From contig NZ_JAMBLR010000007.1 of NCBI RefSeq assembly GCF_023336935.1, positions 1 through 64,000 of the forward strand: DNA of 64,000 bases. Reading direction: 5' to 3'. Under the pieces are notes generated by a model. The model worked only from the letters and a program-made list of their open reading frames with translations. It did no database searches and was not told the DNA's origin. Source of the stretch: Phascolarctobacterium sp. ET69 (GTDB lineage: Bacteria > Bacillota > Negativicutes > Acidaminococcales > Acidaminococcaceae). The position numbers and the translations under genes were made by a program. This document shows, piece by piece, positions 24,982 through 33,163 of this stretch (position 1 is the first letter of the stretch; each line of letters opens with the position of its first letter).

Positions 24982-25870
24982 AGTGCAGCCGCATGCCAAA
25001 TACCGTCCCGGTGATGTAGTAACTTTAAAAGCGGTGCGTGCTTCTGAAATGGGTGTATTTTTGGACGCAGGCACCGGCAATACCGACGACGATATTTTAC
25101 TGCATAAATTGCAGCAGGAAACCGAGGTAAAGGTTGGCGATTCCGTTAAGGTTTACCTGTATCTCGACCCGCACGGACGCCTTACCGCCAGCATGAAACT
25201 GCCCAAAATGCGTGAAGGGCAGCTTGGCTATGTTAAAGTTTTAAGCGTTACGCGCGACGGTGGTTTTGTCGATATCGGAGCAGAGCGCGGCGTATTTTTG
25301 CCGTACAGCCAGATGCGCGGGCATGTGTCGCCGGGGCAGCTTGTATGGGTTAAGCTGTACCGCGATAAAACAGGCCGTCAGGCTGTAAGCATGCGCGTGG
25401 ACAAGGAAATGCAGAAGGCATCCAAACCGGCCTCCGGCATTAAAGTCGGCGATACCGTAACAGGCACGATTTATAATATTTTGCCGGAAGGATTTTTTAT
25501 ATTTACCAACCAGCGCTTTTTAGGCTTCCTGCACCGCAGCGAAGTGCCCGGCGGCAGGCTTGATTTCGGGCAGGAAATTACCGCCCGTGTGGCTTATGTC
25601 CGTGCCGACGGCAGGCTGAACCTTTCCATGCGCCAGCAGAAGGAACATGCCATGGTTGCCGATGCGGAAGATATTTTAAGCTTTTTAAAGAAACGCGGCG
25701 GCAAAATGCCTTACTGCGACGATACGCCAATGGAAATTATTAAAGAAAAGTTCGGCATCAGCAAGGCTGCGTTTAAACGTGCCCTGGGGCGTCTTTTGCG
25801 TCAGGGGCTGATCCGTCAGGAAGAAGGCTGGACGATTTTGCTGGAAAATCCTGAGGAAAATAAAAAATGA
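24974..25870 (+). CDS. CvfB-like S1 RNA-binding protein
   Basis: A 298-aa protein of the CvfB (conserved virulence factor B/YitL) family. Several S1-type OB folds are visible (GYVKVLSVTRDGGFVDIGAERGVFLP; GTIYNILPEGFFIFTNQRFLGFLHRSE), followed by a C-terminal winged-helix segment (MPYCDDTPMEIIKEKFGISKAAFKRALGRLLRQGLI). It probably binds RNA and affects gene expression. ATG 24974 (GGAGGAAG before it) is preferred to an upstream in-frame start. It overlaps rsfS by 8 nt and the next TSUP gene by 4 nt. Confidence 0.88.
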   Translation: MNKVQPHAKYRPGDVVTLKAVRASEMGVFLDAGTGNTDDDILLHKLQQETEVKVGDSVKVYLYLDPHGRLTASMKLPKMREGQLGYVKVLSVTRDGGFVDIGAERGVFLPYSQMRGHVSPGQLVWVKLYRDKTGRQAVSMRVDKEMQKASKPASGIKVGDTVTGTIYNILPEGFFIFTNQRFLGFLHRSEVPGGRLDFGQEITARVAYVRADGRLNLSMRQQKEHAMVADAEDILSFLKKRGGKMPYCDDTPMEIIKEKFGISKAAFKRALGRLLRQGLIRQEEGWTILLENPEENKK

Positions 25871-26613
25871 CAGACATACTGCTTATTGTTTTTGTTTCAA
25901 TAAGTGTATTTATGGCGTCTTTATTCAGCACTGTTACCGGGTTCGGTTTTGCTCTGGTGGCAGTGCCATTTTTAATGCCTGTTTTGGGTGCGCATGAAAC
26001 GGTTGTATTTATAATTTTTGGCACCTGCCTTGTAAAAATGATTGTGCTGTGGAATACGCGCAAACATTTTGAATGGCATACTGTGGCAGTAACCGTTGCA
26101 GGCAGTGTGCTCGGCAGCCTGCCGGGAAGTTATTTGTTAAATGCCATATCACCGGCATATTTGCAGATTTTGCTGGGAACCGTGCTTGTAATTGTACTTT
26201 TTATGATGGGCATGCACTTTGATTTAAGCGTTAAAAATAAAACTGTTGGGCGTATAACGGCAGGCTTTTTAAGCGGTTTTTCCGCTGCAACAACAAGCAT
26301 CAGCGGCCCGCCGGTTGCCTTGTATTTTTTAACCGAAGGGCGTGATAAGCTTGTAACGCGTGCCAACATGTGCTGGATTTTTGCCTTCGGCAATATTGGT
26401 ACCATGTTTTCACTGGCTCTTTCGGGCAGCAGCATCAGCGGCGATTTAATGCTGCTGGCGGCTTATTTTACTTTGCCTATGCTTTTGGGCACATGGATTG
26501 GTGAACGCTGTTTTTATAAAATCAATCAGCATTTGTTTATAAGGCTTACGCAGATTTTTATTGTTATCGGCGCCTGCACGGCGTTATACCGCGGCATAAC
26601 GGCTTTATTGTAA
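25867..26613 (+). CDS. TSUP-family (TauE/SafE) membrane transporter, copy 1
   Basis: A 248-aa integral membrane protein with about eight helices arranged as two repeats. TVTGFGFALVAVPFLMPVLG and SGFSAATTSISGPPVALYFL are the two half-site motifs of the TauE/SafE sulfite-exporter family, which moves sulfonates, sulfite or other organic anions. Its start overlaps the cvfB stop (ATGA). A close paralogue of the same length follows at 26653. Confidence 0.88.
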   Translation: MTDILLIVFVSISVFMASLFSTVTGFGFALVAVPFLMPVLGAHETVVFIIFGTCLVKMIVLWNTRKHFEWHTVAVTVAGSVLGSLPGSYLLNAISPAYLQILLGTVLVIVLFMMGMHFDLSVKNKTVGRITAGFLSGFSAATTSISGPPVALYFLTEGRDKLVTRANMCWIFAFGNIGTMFSLALSGSSISGDLMLLAAYFTLPMLLGTWIGERCFYKINQHLFIRLTQIFIVIGACTALYRGITALL

Positions 26614-26652
26614 AATTTACGCATAATAAAAGGCAAAAGAAGGAGGCTGAAA

Positions 26653-27399
26653 ATTACGGATATATTGTTTGTTTTATATATTTCTGTAAGTGTTTTTATA
26701 GCTTCTTTGTTTTTTGCCGTTACAGGCTTTACGCTTTCTTTGGTGGCAGTGCCGTTTTTAATGCCGGTTTTAGGGCCTAAAGAAACCGTGGTGTTTATTA
26801 TTTTTGGTACGTTTCTTGCCAAAGTTGTGGCGCTGTGGAATACGCGCCGCGATTTTGAGTGGCATACGGTTTTGGTAACCGTTTTCGGCAGTATTATGGG
26901 CAGCATTCCCGGCGGTTACGTTTTAAATGCCATACCGGCGGCGTATTTACAAATTTTACTGGGCATAATGCTGCTTGCCGTAATGCTTTTAATGGGCAGA
27001 AAATTTAAAATTAACATACAGAATAAAACTGCCGGGCGCATTGCCGCAGGGTTTATAAGCGGTTTTTCGGCGGCAATGACGAGTATCAGCGGCCCGCCGG
27101 TGGCGCTGTACTTTTTGGCAGAAGGGCGTGATAAAACGGTAACGCGCGCCAATATGTGCTGGATTTTTGCCTTTGGCAGTCTTGGTACAATGGCATCGCT
27201 GTTGGCAGCAGGAAGTTTCATCAGTGCGGATTTAATGCTGCTTGCAGTTTATGCTGCACTGCCGCTGCTTTTAGGCATGTGGCTGGGTGAGCGCTGCTTT
27301 CATAAAATTAACCAGCGTTTATTTATACGGCTCAGCAAAGGCTTTGTCGTTATCGGTGCCTGCACGGCATTATACCGCGGCATAACGGCGCTTATGTAA
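26653..27399 (+). CDS. TSUP-family transporter, copy 2, probable ATT start
   Basis: A 248-aa paralogue of the preceding transporter, with motifs AVTGFTLSLVAVPFLMPVLG and SGFSAAMTSISGPPVALYFL. AGGAGG (26641-26646) is 6 nt from ATT 26653. The codons ATT ACG GAT ATA TTG align with ATG ACA GAC ATA CTG of copy 1, so an ATT start gives the same N-terminus and exactly the same length. The next possible start, TTG 26665, is 18 nt from the SD and would remove four residues. ATT initiation is rare and would mean low or regulated translation. Confidence 0.8.
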   Translation: MTDILFVLYISVSVFIASLFFAVTGFTLSLVAVPFLMPVLGPKETVVFIIFGTFLAKVVALWNTRRDFEWHTVLVTVFGSIMGSIPGGYVLNAIPAAYLQILLGIMLLAVMLLMGRKFKINIQNKTAGRIAAGFISGFSAAMTSISGPPVALYFLAEGRDKTVTRANMCWIFAFGSLGTMASLLAAGSFISADLMLLAVYAALPLLLGMWLGERCFHKINQRLFIRLSKGFVVIGACTALYRGITALM

Positions 27400-27466
27400 A
27401 TTGCTGTAACATTGTTTACAAAATAATTTGCGCAAAAAATATTTTTGCCAAAATTTGTATTTTTGC

Positions 27467-27495
27467 TTGACGGCTTTATTCCGGCAGGTTAAAAT
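27467..27495 (+). promoter_or_regulatory. Promoter of the aromatic amino acid operon
   Basis: TTGACG at 27467-27472, a 17-nt spacer and TAAAAT at 27490-27495. Transcription would start near 27502, giving a leader of about 275 nt that contains a leader peptide and a terminator. Confidence 0.75.
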
Positions 27496-27529
27496 TACAA
27501 CATCAAATAACTTTAAGGTGTGTGTATTT

Positions 27530-27682
27530 ATGGAACAGATTTGGCAGCAAAATGCTAAAAGTGCATACTTTTTCGGCTTTAGCCAGGGCTATTTTTACTT
27601 TAGCGCTGGCCGTTTTGCATGCTCAAAATCTCATAGAAGTTATACCGTAAACAGATGCCTTGACTTCAGCAGTTGGCTGTAA
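27530..27682 (+). CDS. Phe/Tyr-rich leader peptide of the aro operon
   Basis: A 50-aa peptide gene beginning MEQIWQQNAKSA. Residues 13-29 contain Tyr13, Phe14, Phe15, Phe17, Tyr21, Phe22, Tyr23, Phe24 and Phe29. In all, 13 of 50 residues are aromatic (7 Phe, 4 Tyr, 2 Trp). TAAGGTG lies upstream of ATG 27530. It ends 18 nt before a terminator hairpin and sits in the leader of the DAHP-synthase operon. This is the arrangement of classical amino-acid attenuation: ribosome stalling at Phe/Tyr codons would stop terminator formation. An in-frame upstream start near 27428 lies before the promoter and is not credible. Confidence 0.78.
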   Translation: MEQIWQQNAKSAYFFGFSQGYFYFSAGRFACSKSHRSYTVNRCLDFSSWL

Positions 27683-27700
27683 ATTAAACAAGTTTTTGTA

Positions 27701-27732
27701 ATCAGGCTCTCTTACGAGGCCTGATTTTTTTT
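27701..27732 (+). terminator. Attenuator terminator of the aro operon
   Basis: ATCAGGC-t-CTC (27701-27711) pairs with GAGGCCTGAT (27716-27725): a 10-bp stem with one bulged T and a TTAC loop, followed by eight T residues. It lies between the leader peptide and aroF. GCCTtGA (27657-27663), at the end of the leader peptide gene, can pair with TCAGGC in the 5' arm and may be part of an antiterminator. Confidence 0.85.
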
Positions 27733-27777
27733 ATAGGTTTAATCAAAAATTCAAATATTATTAAAGGGGAGAGAAAT

Positions 27778-28791
27778 ATGGTAATTGTAATGAAACCCGG
27801 CACGCCGGAACAAGAATGGAAAAAAATTAAGGAAAACCTTGAAGGCAGAGGCTATCAGATTAATGAAATCGTCGGCAGCGGCCAGACTATTTTAGGCGTT
27901 ATCGGCGATACCAGCGCGCTGGATATGAACATGTTGAAGGTTAACGAATGCGTCGATAAGGTAATGCGCGTTCAGGAACCTTTTAAACGTGCCAACCGCA
28001 GCTTCCACCCGGAAGACAGCGTTATTGACGTTAGCGGCGTAAAAATAGGCGGGCGCAAGCTGGCGGTTATTGCCGGCCCGTGTTCAGTTGAAAATGAAAA
28101 GCAGATTGTCGGCGTTGCCAAATCCGTAAAACTTGCCGGTGCAACATTGCTGCGCGGCGGTGCTTTCAAACCGCGTACATCGCCATACTCTTTCCAGGGA
28201 TTAAAAGAAGAAGGGCTTGACCTTTTAAAAATAGCACGTAAAGAAACCGGGCTGCCGATTGTAACGGAAATTATGTCCGCCAGAATGCTGGAACGCTTTG
28301 TTGAAGACGTTGATTTGATTCAGGTTGGCGCACGCAATATGCAGAACTTTGAGCTTTTAAAAGAACTTGGCAGAACCAACGTGCCGGTGCTGTTAAAACG
28401 CGGCCTTTCCGCAACTATTGAAGAATGGCTGATGGCGGCAGAATACATTATGGCAGGCGGCAACGACAACGTAATTTTGTGCGAGCGCGGCATCCGCACA
28501 TTTGAAACCTACACCCGCAATACGCTTGATTTGAGCGCAATTCCGGCAGTTAAAAAATTAAGCCATCTGCCGGTTATTGTAGACCCGAGCCATGCAGCAG
28601 GTTTGTGGTGGATGGTTGAGCCAATGGCAAAAGCTGCTGTTGCAGCAGGCGCAGACGGTTTAATAATTGAAGTACACAATGACCCGGAACACGCTTTGTG
28701 CGATGGTGCGCAGTCGCTTAAACCGGAACGTTTCGCACGTTTGATGGGCGAACTGAGCGGCATTGCCAAGATTGTGGGCAGAGAACTGTAA
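27778..28791 (+). CDS. aroF: 3-deoxy-7-phosphoheptulonate (DAHP) synthase
   Basis: A 337-aa enzyme that condenses phosphoenolpyruvate with erythrose 4-phosphate, the first step of the shikimate pathway. Residues 1-70 form a ferredoxin-like regulatory domain, as in type I-beta enzymes. The catalytic barrel has IAGPCSVENEKQI, LRGGAFKPRTSPYSFQG, QVGARNMQNFELL, LLKRG and IVDPSHAAG. It is the first gene of a nine-gene operon and has SD GGGGAGAG. Expression is probably set by the leader attenuator. Confidence 0.95.
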   Translation: MVIVMKPGTPEQEWKKIKENLEGRGYQINEIVGSGQTILGVIGDTSALDMNMLKVNECVDKVMRVQEPFKRANRSFHPEDSVIDVSGVKIGGRKLAVIAGPCSVENEKQIVGVAKSVKLAGATLLRGGAFKPRTSPYSFQGLKEEGLDLLKIARKETGLPIVTEIMSARMLERFVEDVDLIQVGARNMQNFELLKELGRTNVPVLLKRGLSATIEEWLMAAEYIMAGGNDNVILCERGIRTFETYTRNTLDLSAIPAVKKLSHLPVIVDPSHAAGLWWMVEPMAKAAVAAGADGLIIEVHNDPEHALCDGAQSLKPERFARLMGELSGIAKIVGREL

Positions 28792-28845
28792 AATGCAGTA
28801 TAATTGGTAGTATGGAAGGATAGAAGGATAGAAGGAGTGACTTTA

Positions 28846-29718
28846 GTGGACGCAGGCTTTTGCAGCAGATTGCAGGAACAATGCTTTGCCATTATCGGCA
28901 TGGGACTGATAGGAGGTTCTTATGCCAAAGCGTTAAGGCGGCTGGGTGTAAAAAACATTACCGGCGTTGATGTTAATAAAAATGTTTTGCAGCAGGCACT
29001 GGCAGACGGAGTTATAGACCGCGCTTATGAAAATGCCGGGGCTTATCTGGCTGAGGCAGATGTAATAATCTGCTGCATCTACCCCAAGGCGGTTACGGAA
29101 TTTTTGCGGCAGGCAGCGCCGTTTATAAAAAAGGGCGCAGTAATAACGGATGTATCGGGCAGAAAGGGCAGCCTGCCTTATGAGGCGCAGCAGCTTGTGC
29201 CGGAGGGTGCGGAATTTATTTCCGGCCATCCGATGGCGGGGCGCCAGGGCAATGGTTATGATATGTCGCAGGCGGAAATTTTTAACGGGGCCAATTACAT
29301 TGTTGTTCCTACCCCTGCAAACAGTAAAGCGGCAGTTAACTGGCTGAAAAATTTTGCGCTTTGCCTTGGCTGCGGCCATGTGGAAGAAATAACGCCTGAA
29401 AGCCACGATAAAATTATTGCCTATACCAGCAATCTGCCGCATGCAGCTGCGGCGGCGCTTATTAACAGCGACAGGTTCAGCGGGCAGAGCTGCTGGTTTA
29501 TTGGCGGCGGTTTCCGTGATGTAACGCGCATTGCCGATATTAACGCAAACTTGTGGAGCGATTTGTTTTTGGAAAACCGCGAAAATGTTTTAAGCGAACT
29601 GGAAAATTTTAGAACGCAAATTGAAACGCTGCAGAAGCTGATTAACGAAAATAACCGTGAAGGTTTGCAGGAGTTTTTGCAAAAGGCAGCCTGCCACAGG
29701 AAGGAAATTGTTTTATGA
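28846..29718 (+). CDS. tyrA: Prephenate dehydrogenase
   Basis: A 290-aa NAD(P)-dependent enzyme that oxidatively decarboxylates prephenate to 4-hydroxyphenylpyruvate for tyrosine. The Rossmann motif IIGMGLIGGSYAKAL, the SGHPMAGRQGNGYD segment and TSNLPHAAAAAL are characteristic. It lacks a C-terminal ACT domain. GTG 28846 is chosen because GAAGGAG ends 8 nt before it; upstream in-frame codons overlap short GGATAGAA repeats. It overlaps aroB by 4 nt. Confidence 0.92.
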   Translation: MDAGFCSRLQEQCFAIIGMGLIGGSYAKALRRLGVKNITGVDVNKNVLQQALADGVIDRAYENAGAYLAEADVIICCIYPKAVTEFLRQAAPFIKKGAVITDVSGRKGSLPYEAQQLVPEGAEFISGHPMAGRQGNGYDMSQAEIFNGANYIVVPTPANSKAAVNWLKNFALCLGCGHVEEITPESHDKIIAYTSNLPHAAAAALINSDRFSGQSCWFIGGGFRDVTRIADINANLWSDLFLENRENVLSELENFRTQIETLQKLINENNREGLQEFLQKAACHRKEIVL

Positions 29719-30782
29719 GCATTATCAGGGTGAATTTGGGTGCAAAATCCTATAATATAGAAATTGCCGCAGGGCTTTTGGACACTGCCGGAGAAAAAAT
29801 CCGCAGCATCAGCAAGGCGCAGCGCGCTGCCGTTATCAGCGACAGCAATGTTGATGCGCTTTATGGAAAACGCTTGCAGGCGGCGCTTGCAGGCAGCGGC
29901 TTTAAAGTAACGCGCATTGTTTTTCCTGCCGGGGAAAAAAGCAAATGCTTGGCTGAACTTGCCAAAATTTATGACAGGCTTGCGGAAGCAGGCATTACCC
30001 GCAGCGACCTTGTAGTTGCGCTTGGCGGCGGTGTTACGGGTGACCTTGGCGGCTTTGCTGCGGCAACATTTCTGCGCGGCGTTGATTATGTGCAGATTCC
30101 TACATCGCTGCTGGCACAGATTGACAGCAGTGTGGGCGGCAAAGTAGCGGTTGATTTGCCTGCCGGCAAGAACCTTGTAGGTAATTTTTATCAGCCTAAG
30201 CTGGTGCTTATTGATACTATGCTTTTAAAAACTTTGCCGGTGCGCTTTTTGCACGACGGGCTTGCGGAAGCAATTAAGTATGGCTGCATACGCGACAGGG
30301 CTTTGTTTGAAAAAATTGCCGCTATGCGTGACGATGATGAACTTTTGGAAAACATCGGCGGCATTGTGGAACGCTGCTGCGCAATAAAAGCAGAAATTGT
30401 TGAGCATGACGAGTTTGATACCGGTGAGCGTATGGTACTTAATTTTGGGCATACCATAGGGCATGCGGTGGAAAAATGCAGTAATTACGAAAGCTTTACC
30501 CATGGCGAAGCCGTTGGCATAGGCATGCTGCTGTTAACAAGGCAGACGGAACTGTTTGGCTTGACGGAAAGAGAAACTGCGGCGGCAATTTATGATGTGC
30601 TGAAAAAATATAATTTGCCTGTTGATGCTGATTACGGTAATGAAGAACTTTTGAAGGCTGCGGGTATGGATAAAAAGAAAAGCGGCAGCAGCATTACACT
30701 GGTTATTTTAAAAAATATCGGCACGAGTTTTTTGCAGAAAACAAACTGGCAGGATTTGCCTGAATATATTAAACGGGGTTAA
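29715..30782 (+). CDS. aroB: 3-dehydroquinate synthase
   Basis: A 355-aa NAD+- and metal-dependent enzyme that cyclises DAHP to 3-dehydroquinate. NAD site: ALGGGVTGDLGGFAAATFLRG. Substrate and metal region: QIPTSLLAQIDSSVGGKVAVDLPAGKNLVG, with NFGHTIGHAVE and THGEAVGIGM supplying metal ligands. Full length. The start overlaps the tyrA stop (ATGA), so the two are coupled. Confidence 0.95.
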   Translation: MSIIRVNLGAKSYNIEIAAGLLDTAGEKIRSISKAQRAAVISDSNVDALYGKRLQAALAGSGFKVTRIVFPAGEKSKCLAELAKIYDRLAEAGITRSDLVVALGGGVTGDLGGFAAATFLRGVDYVQIPTSLLAQIDSSVGGKVAVDLPAGKNLVGNFYQPKLVLIDTMLLKTLPVRFLHDGLAEAIKYGCIRDRALFEKIAAMRDDDELLENIGGIVERCCAIKAEIVEHDEFDTGERMVLNFGHTIGHAVEKCSNYESFTHGEAVGIGMLLLTRQTELFGLTERETAAAIYDVLKKYNLPVDADYGNEELLKAAGMDKKKSGSSITLVILKNIGTSFLQKTNWQDLPEYIKRG

Positions 30783-30784
30783 AG

Positions 30785-32080
30785 ATGGCTAAGGTTAAAA
30801 TATATCCGGGGGCGTTAAGCGGAATTGTAAATGTGCCTTCTTCCAAAAGCATGGGGCACCGCGAAATTATCTGTGCCGCGCTGGCACAGGGCATAAGCGT
30901 TATAGACAATATAAGCATGTCGGATGATATAAAGGCAACACTGCGCTGTTTAAAAGCGCTTGGTGTACAGTCGGAACTTACAGCAAGCCGGTTTAAAGGG
31001 CGCAGTGCCGTTAAAATTTACGGTGAAGGCACGGTAAGAGCTACTGGTGATGAATGTGACTGCGGTGAATCGGGGTCTACCCTGCGCTTTTTGCTGCCGC
31101 TTGGCGCGTTGTGCGGGGCGCCTGTTACTTTTACAGGCGCGGGGCGCTTGGGAGAACGCCCTCTGAAACCGTATTACGATATTTTTGATATACAGGGCGT
31201 TAAATACGCACCGGCACAGGGGCTGCCAGTAACAGTTGAGGGCAGGCTGCACAGCGGCAAATTTACTTTGCCCGGCAATGTAAGTTCGCAGTTTATCAGC
31301 GGTTTGCTGTTTGCGCTGCCGCTGCTTGAAGGCGATTCGGAAATTATTATTACCACGCCGCTGGAATCCCAGAGTTATGTTGATTTAACGCTTTCCGCAT
31401 TAAAAAAATACGGCATAAAGGTTGTAAACAATAATTATAAAACATTTACCGTGCCCGGCGGGCAAAAATATCAATGCCGCAGCGCCGTTGTAGAAGGCGA
31501 CTGGTCGCAGGCTGCGTTCTGGCTTGCTGCCGGGTGCCTTAACGGAAATATTATCTGCGCTGGTGCGGAAGCAGCTTCTTTGCAGGGCGACAGGGCAGTA
31601 AAAGATATTTTGCAGGCGATGGGCGGCAAAATATCCGCAGCTGACGGCGGGCTTTTGGCAGAAACAAGCCGCCTGCACGGCACTGTTATTGATGCCGCTG
31701 ACTGCCCGGACATAATTCCGGTGCTGACCGTGGCTGCTGCTGTGGCGAAAGAAACTACGGAAATTATTAACGCCGGGCGTTTGCGCATTAAAGAATGTGA
31801 CCGCCTGCACGCCATTAGTGAAGAACTTAATAAGTTAGGCGCAGATATTGAAGAAAAAGCCGAAAGCCTTATCGTTCACGGCAAGCCGGAAGGGTTGCGC
31901 GGCGGCGTTGTTTCTGCATGGAATGACCACCGCATAGCCATGAGCATGGCAGTGGCAAGCCTTGTCTGCCGTGAGCCGGTAATTATTGAAGGCAGCGAAA
32001 GCGTAAAAAAATCATATCCCACCTTTTGGCAGGATTTTTCCTGCTTGGGCGGCAAATATGAGCAGGGAGAAAATTTATGA
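30785..32080 (+). CDS. aroA: 3-phosphoshikimate 1-carboxyvinyltransferase (EPSP synthase)
   Basis: A 431-aa enzyme that joins shikimate 3-phosphate and phosphoenolpyruvate. N-terminal VPSSKSMGHREIICAAL, CGESGSTLRFLLPLGAL and GRLGERPLKPYYD are its substrate-binding segments. C-terminal DWSQAAFWLAAG, PDIIPVLTVAAA, LRIKECDRLHAI and WNDHRIAMSMAVA complete the active site. It overlaps aroC by 4 nt. Confidence 0.95.
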   Translation: MAKVKIYPGALSGIVNVPSSKSMGHREIICAALAQGISVIDNISMSDDIKATLRCLKALGVQSELTASRFKGRSAVKIYGEGTVRATGDECDCGESGSTLRFLLPLGALCGAPVTFTGAGRLGERPLKPYYDIFDIQGVKYAPAQGLPVTVEGRLHSGKFTLPGNVSSQFISGLLFALPLLEGDSEIIITTPLESQSYVDLTLSALKKYGIKVVNNNYKTFTVPGGQKYQCRSAVVEGDWSQAAFWLAAGCLNGNIICAGAEAASLQGDRAVKDILQAMGGKISAADGGLLAETSRLHGTVIDAADCPDIIPVLTVAAAVAKETTEIINAGRLRIKECDRLHAISEELNKLGADIEEKAESLIVHGKPEGLRGGVVSAWNDHRIAMSMAVASLVCREPVIIEGSESVKKSYPTFWQDFSCLGGKYEQGENL

Positions 32081-33162
32081 CGGCAACTTTGGGTGAAAAA
32101 ATAAAACTTACTATTTTCGGTGAATCGCACGGGCTTGGCATAGGCTGTGTAATAGACGGTTTGCCGCCGGGATTTGCAATAGACCTTGACGCTGTAAAAA
32201 AAGAAATGCAGCGCCGTGCACCGGGAAAAAGCCCGCTTGCAACAGCGCGGAATGAGAAAGACGCTTTTATAATTGAAAGCGGTTTTTTTGAAGGCAGAAC
32301 AACAGGCACGCCGTTATGCGTTTTAATACCCAACAGCGACCAGCACAGCGGCGATTACAGTAAACTTAAAAATGTGATGCGGCCGGGGCATGCCGATTAC
32401 AGCGGCAAAGTAAAATATAACGGCTTTAATGATTACCGCGGCGGGGGGCATTTTTCCGGAAGATTGACCGCTCCTTTGGTTTTTATGGGTGCCGTAGCCA
32501 AGCAAATTCTGGCGAAGCGTGGCATTTACGTTGGCGCGCATATAGTAGCAGTTGCAGGCGTAAAAGATACGCCGTTTAATCCGCTTGGCGAAAGAGCGGA
32601 TACTTTTTCGGAATTGGCGCAGAAAACTTTTCCGGTGCTGGATGACGCTGCCGGAAACGAAATGCAGCAGCTGATTTTAGCTGCCAAACAAAGCTGTGAT
32701 TCGGTTGGCGGCGTAATTGAGTGCATGGCAATAAACTTGCCTGCCGGTATCGGTGCGCCGTTTTTCGATTCGCTGGAAAGCCGCTTGGCACATGCCTTGT
32801 TCAGTGTGCCTGCTGTTAAAGGCATAGAATTTGGCAAAGGTTTTGCGCTGGCACAGATGCCGGGCAGCGAAGCCAATGACCAGATGTATTATGATAACGG
32901 CATGGTAAAAACCTACACCAATAATAACGGCGGCATTACCGGCGGTATTACCAACGGCATGCCGGTGCTGTTTAAGGCGGCCGTAAAGCCTACGCCGAGC
33001 ATTGCCAAAGTGCAGAAAACGGTTGATTTAAGTACGGAAAGCAATACGGAACTGGTAATTACAGGAAGGCACGACCCCTGTATTGTGCAGCGCGCCGTGC
33101 CTGTAATTGAAGGTGTTGCCGCCTGGGTGATTTTGGATATGCTGCTGGCAGGAGAGAAATAA
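32077..33162 (+). CDS. aroC: Chorismate synthase
   Basis: A 361-aa FMN-dependent enzyme that makes chorismate from EPSP. Signatures: GESHGLGIGCVIDGLPPG, RRAPGKSPLATARNEKD, RPGHADYSGKVKY, RGGGHFSGRLTAPLVFMGA and the late FKAAVKPTPSIAK plus GRHDPCIVQRAVPV. Full length. It is coupled to aroA through an ATGA overlap and followed after 1 nt by pheA. Confidence 0.95.
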   Translation: MTATLGEKIKLTIFGESHGLGIGCVIDGLPPGFAIDLDAVKKEMQRRAPGKSPLATARNEKDAFIIESGFFEGRTTGTPLCVLIPNSDQHSGDYSKLKNVMRPGHADYSGKVKYNGFNDYRGGGHFSGRLTAPLVFMGAVAKQILAKRGIYVGAHIVAVAGVKDTPFNPLGERADTFSELAQKTFPVLDDAAGNEMQQLILAAKQSCDSVGGVIECMAINLPAGIGAPFFDSLESRLAHALFSVPAVKGIEFGKGFALAQMPGSEANDQMYYDNGMVKTYTNNNGGITGGITNGMPVLFKAAVKPTPSIAKVQKTVDLSTESNTELVITGRHDPCIVQRAVPVIEGVAAWVILDMLLAGEK

Positions 33163-33163
33163 A

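Noticed and set aside
27428-27529. Upstream extension of the aro leader peptide gene
   Set aside because: It begins before the -35 hexamer at 27467, so it could not be on the aro transcript; the SD supports ATG 27530.
27496-27777. T-box riboswitch before aroF
   Set aside because: No T-box sequence (AGGGTGG-like element) or specifier-type stem was seen; the leader-peptide reading explains the region better.
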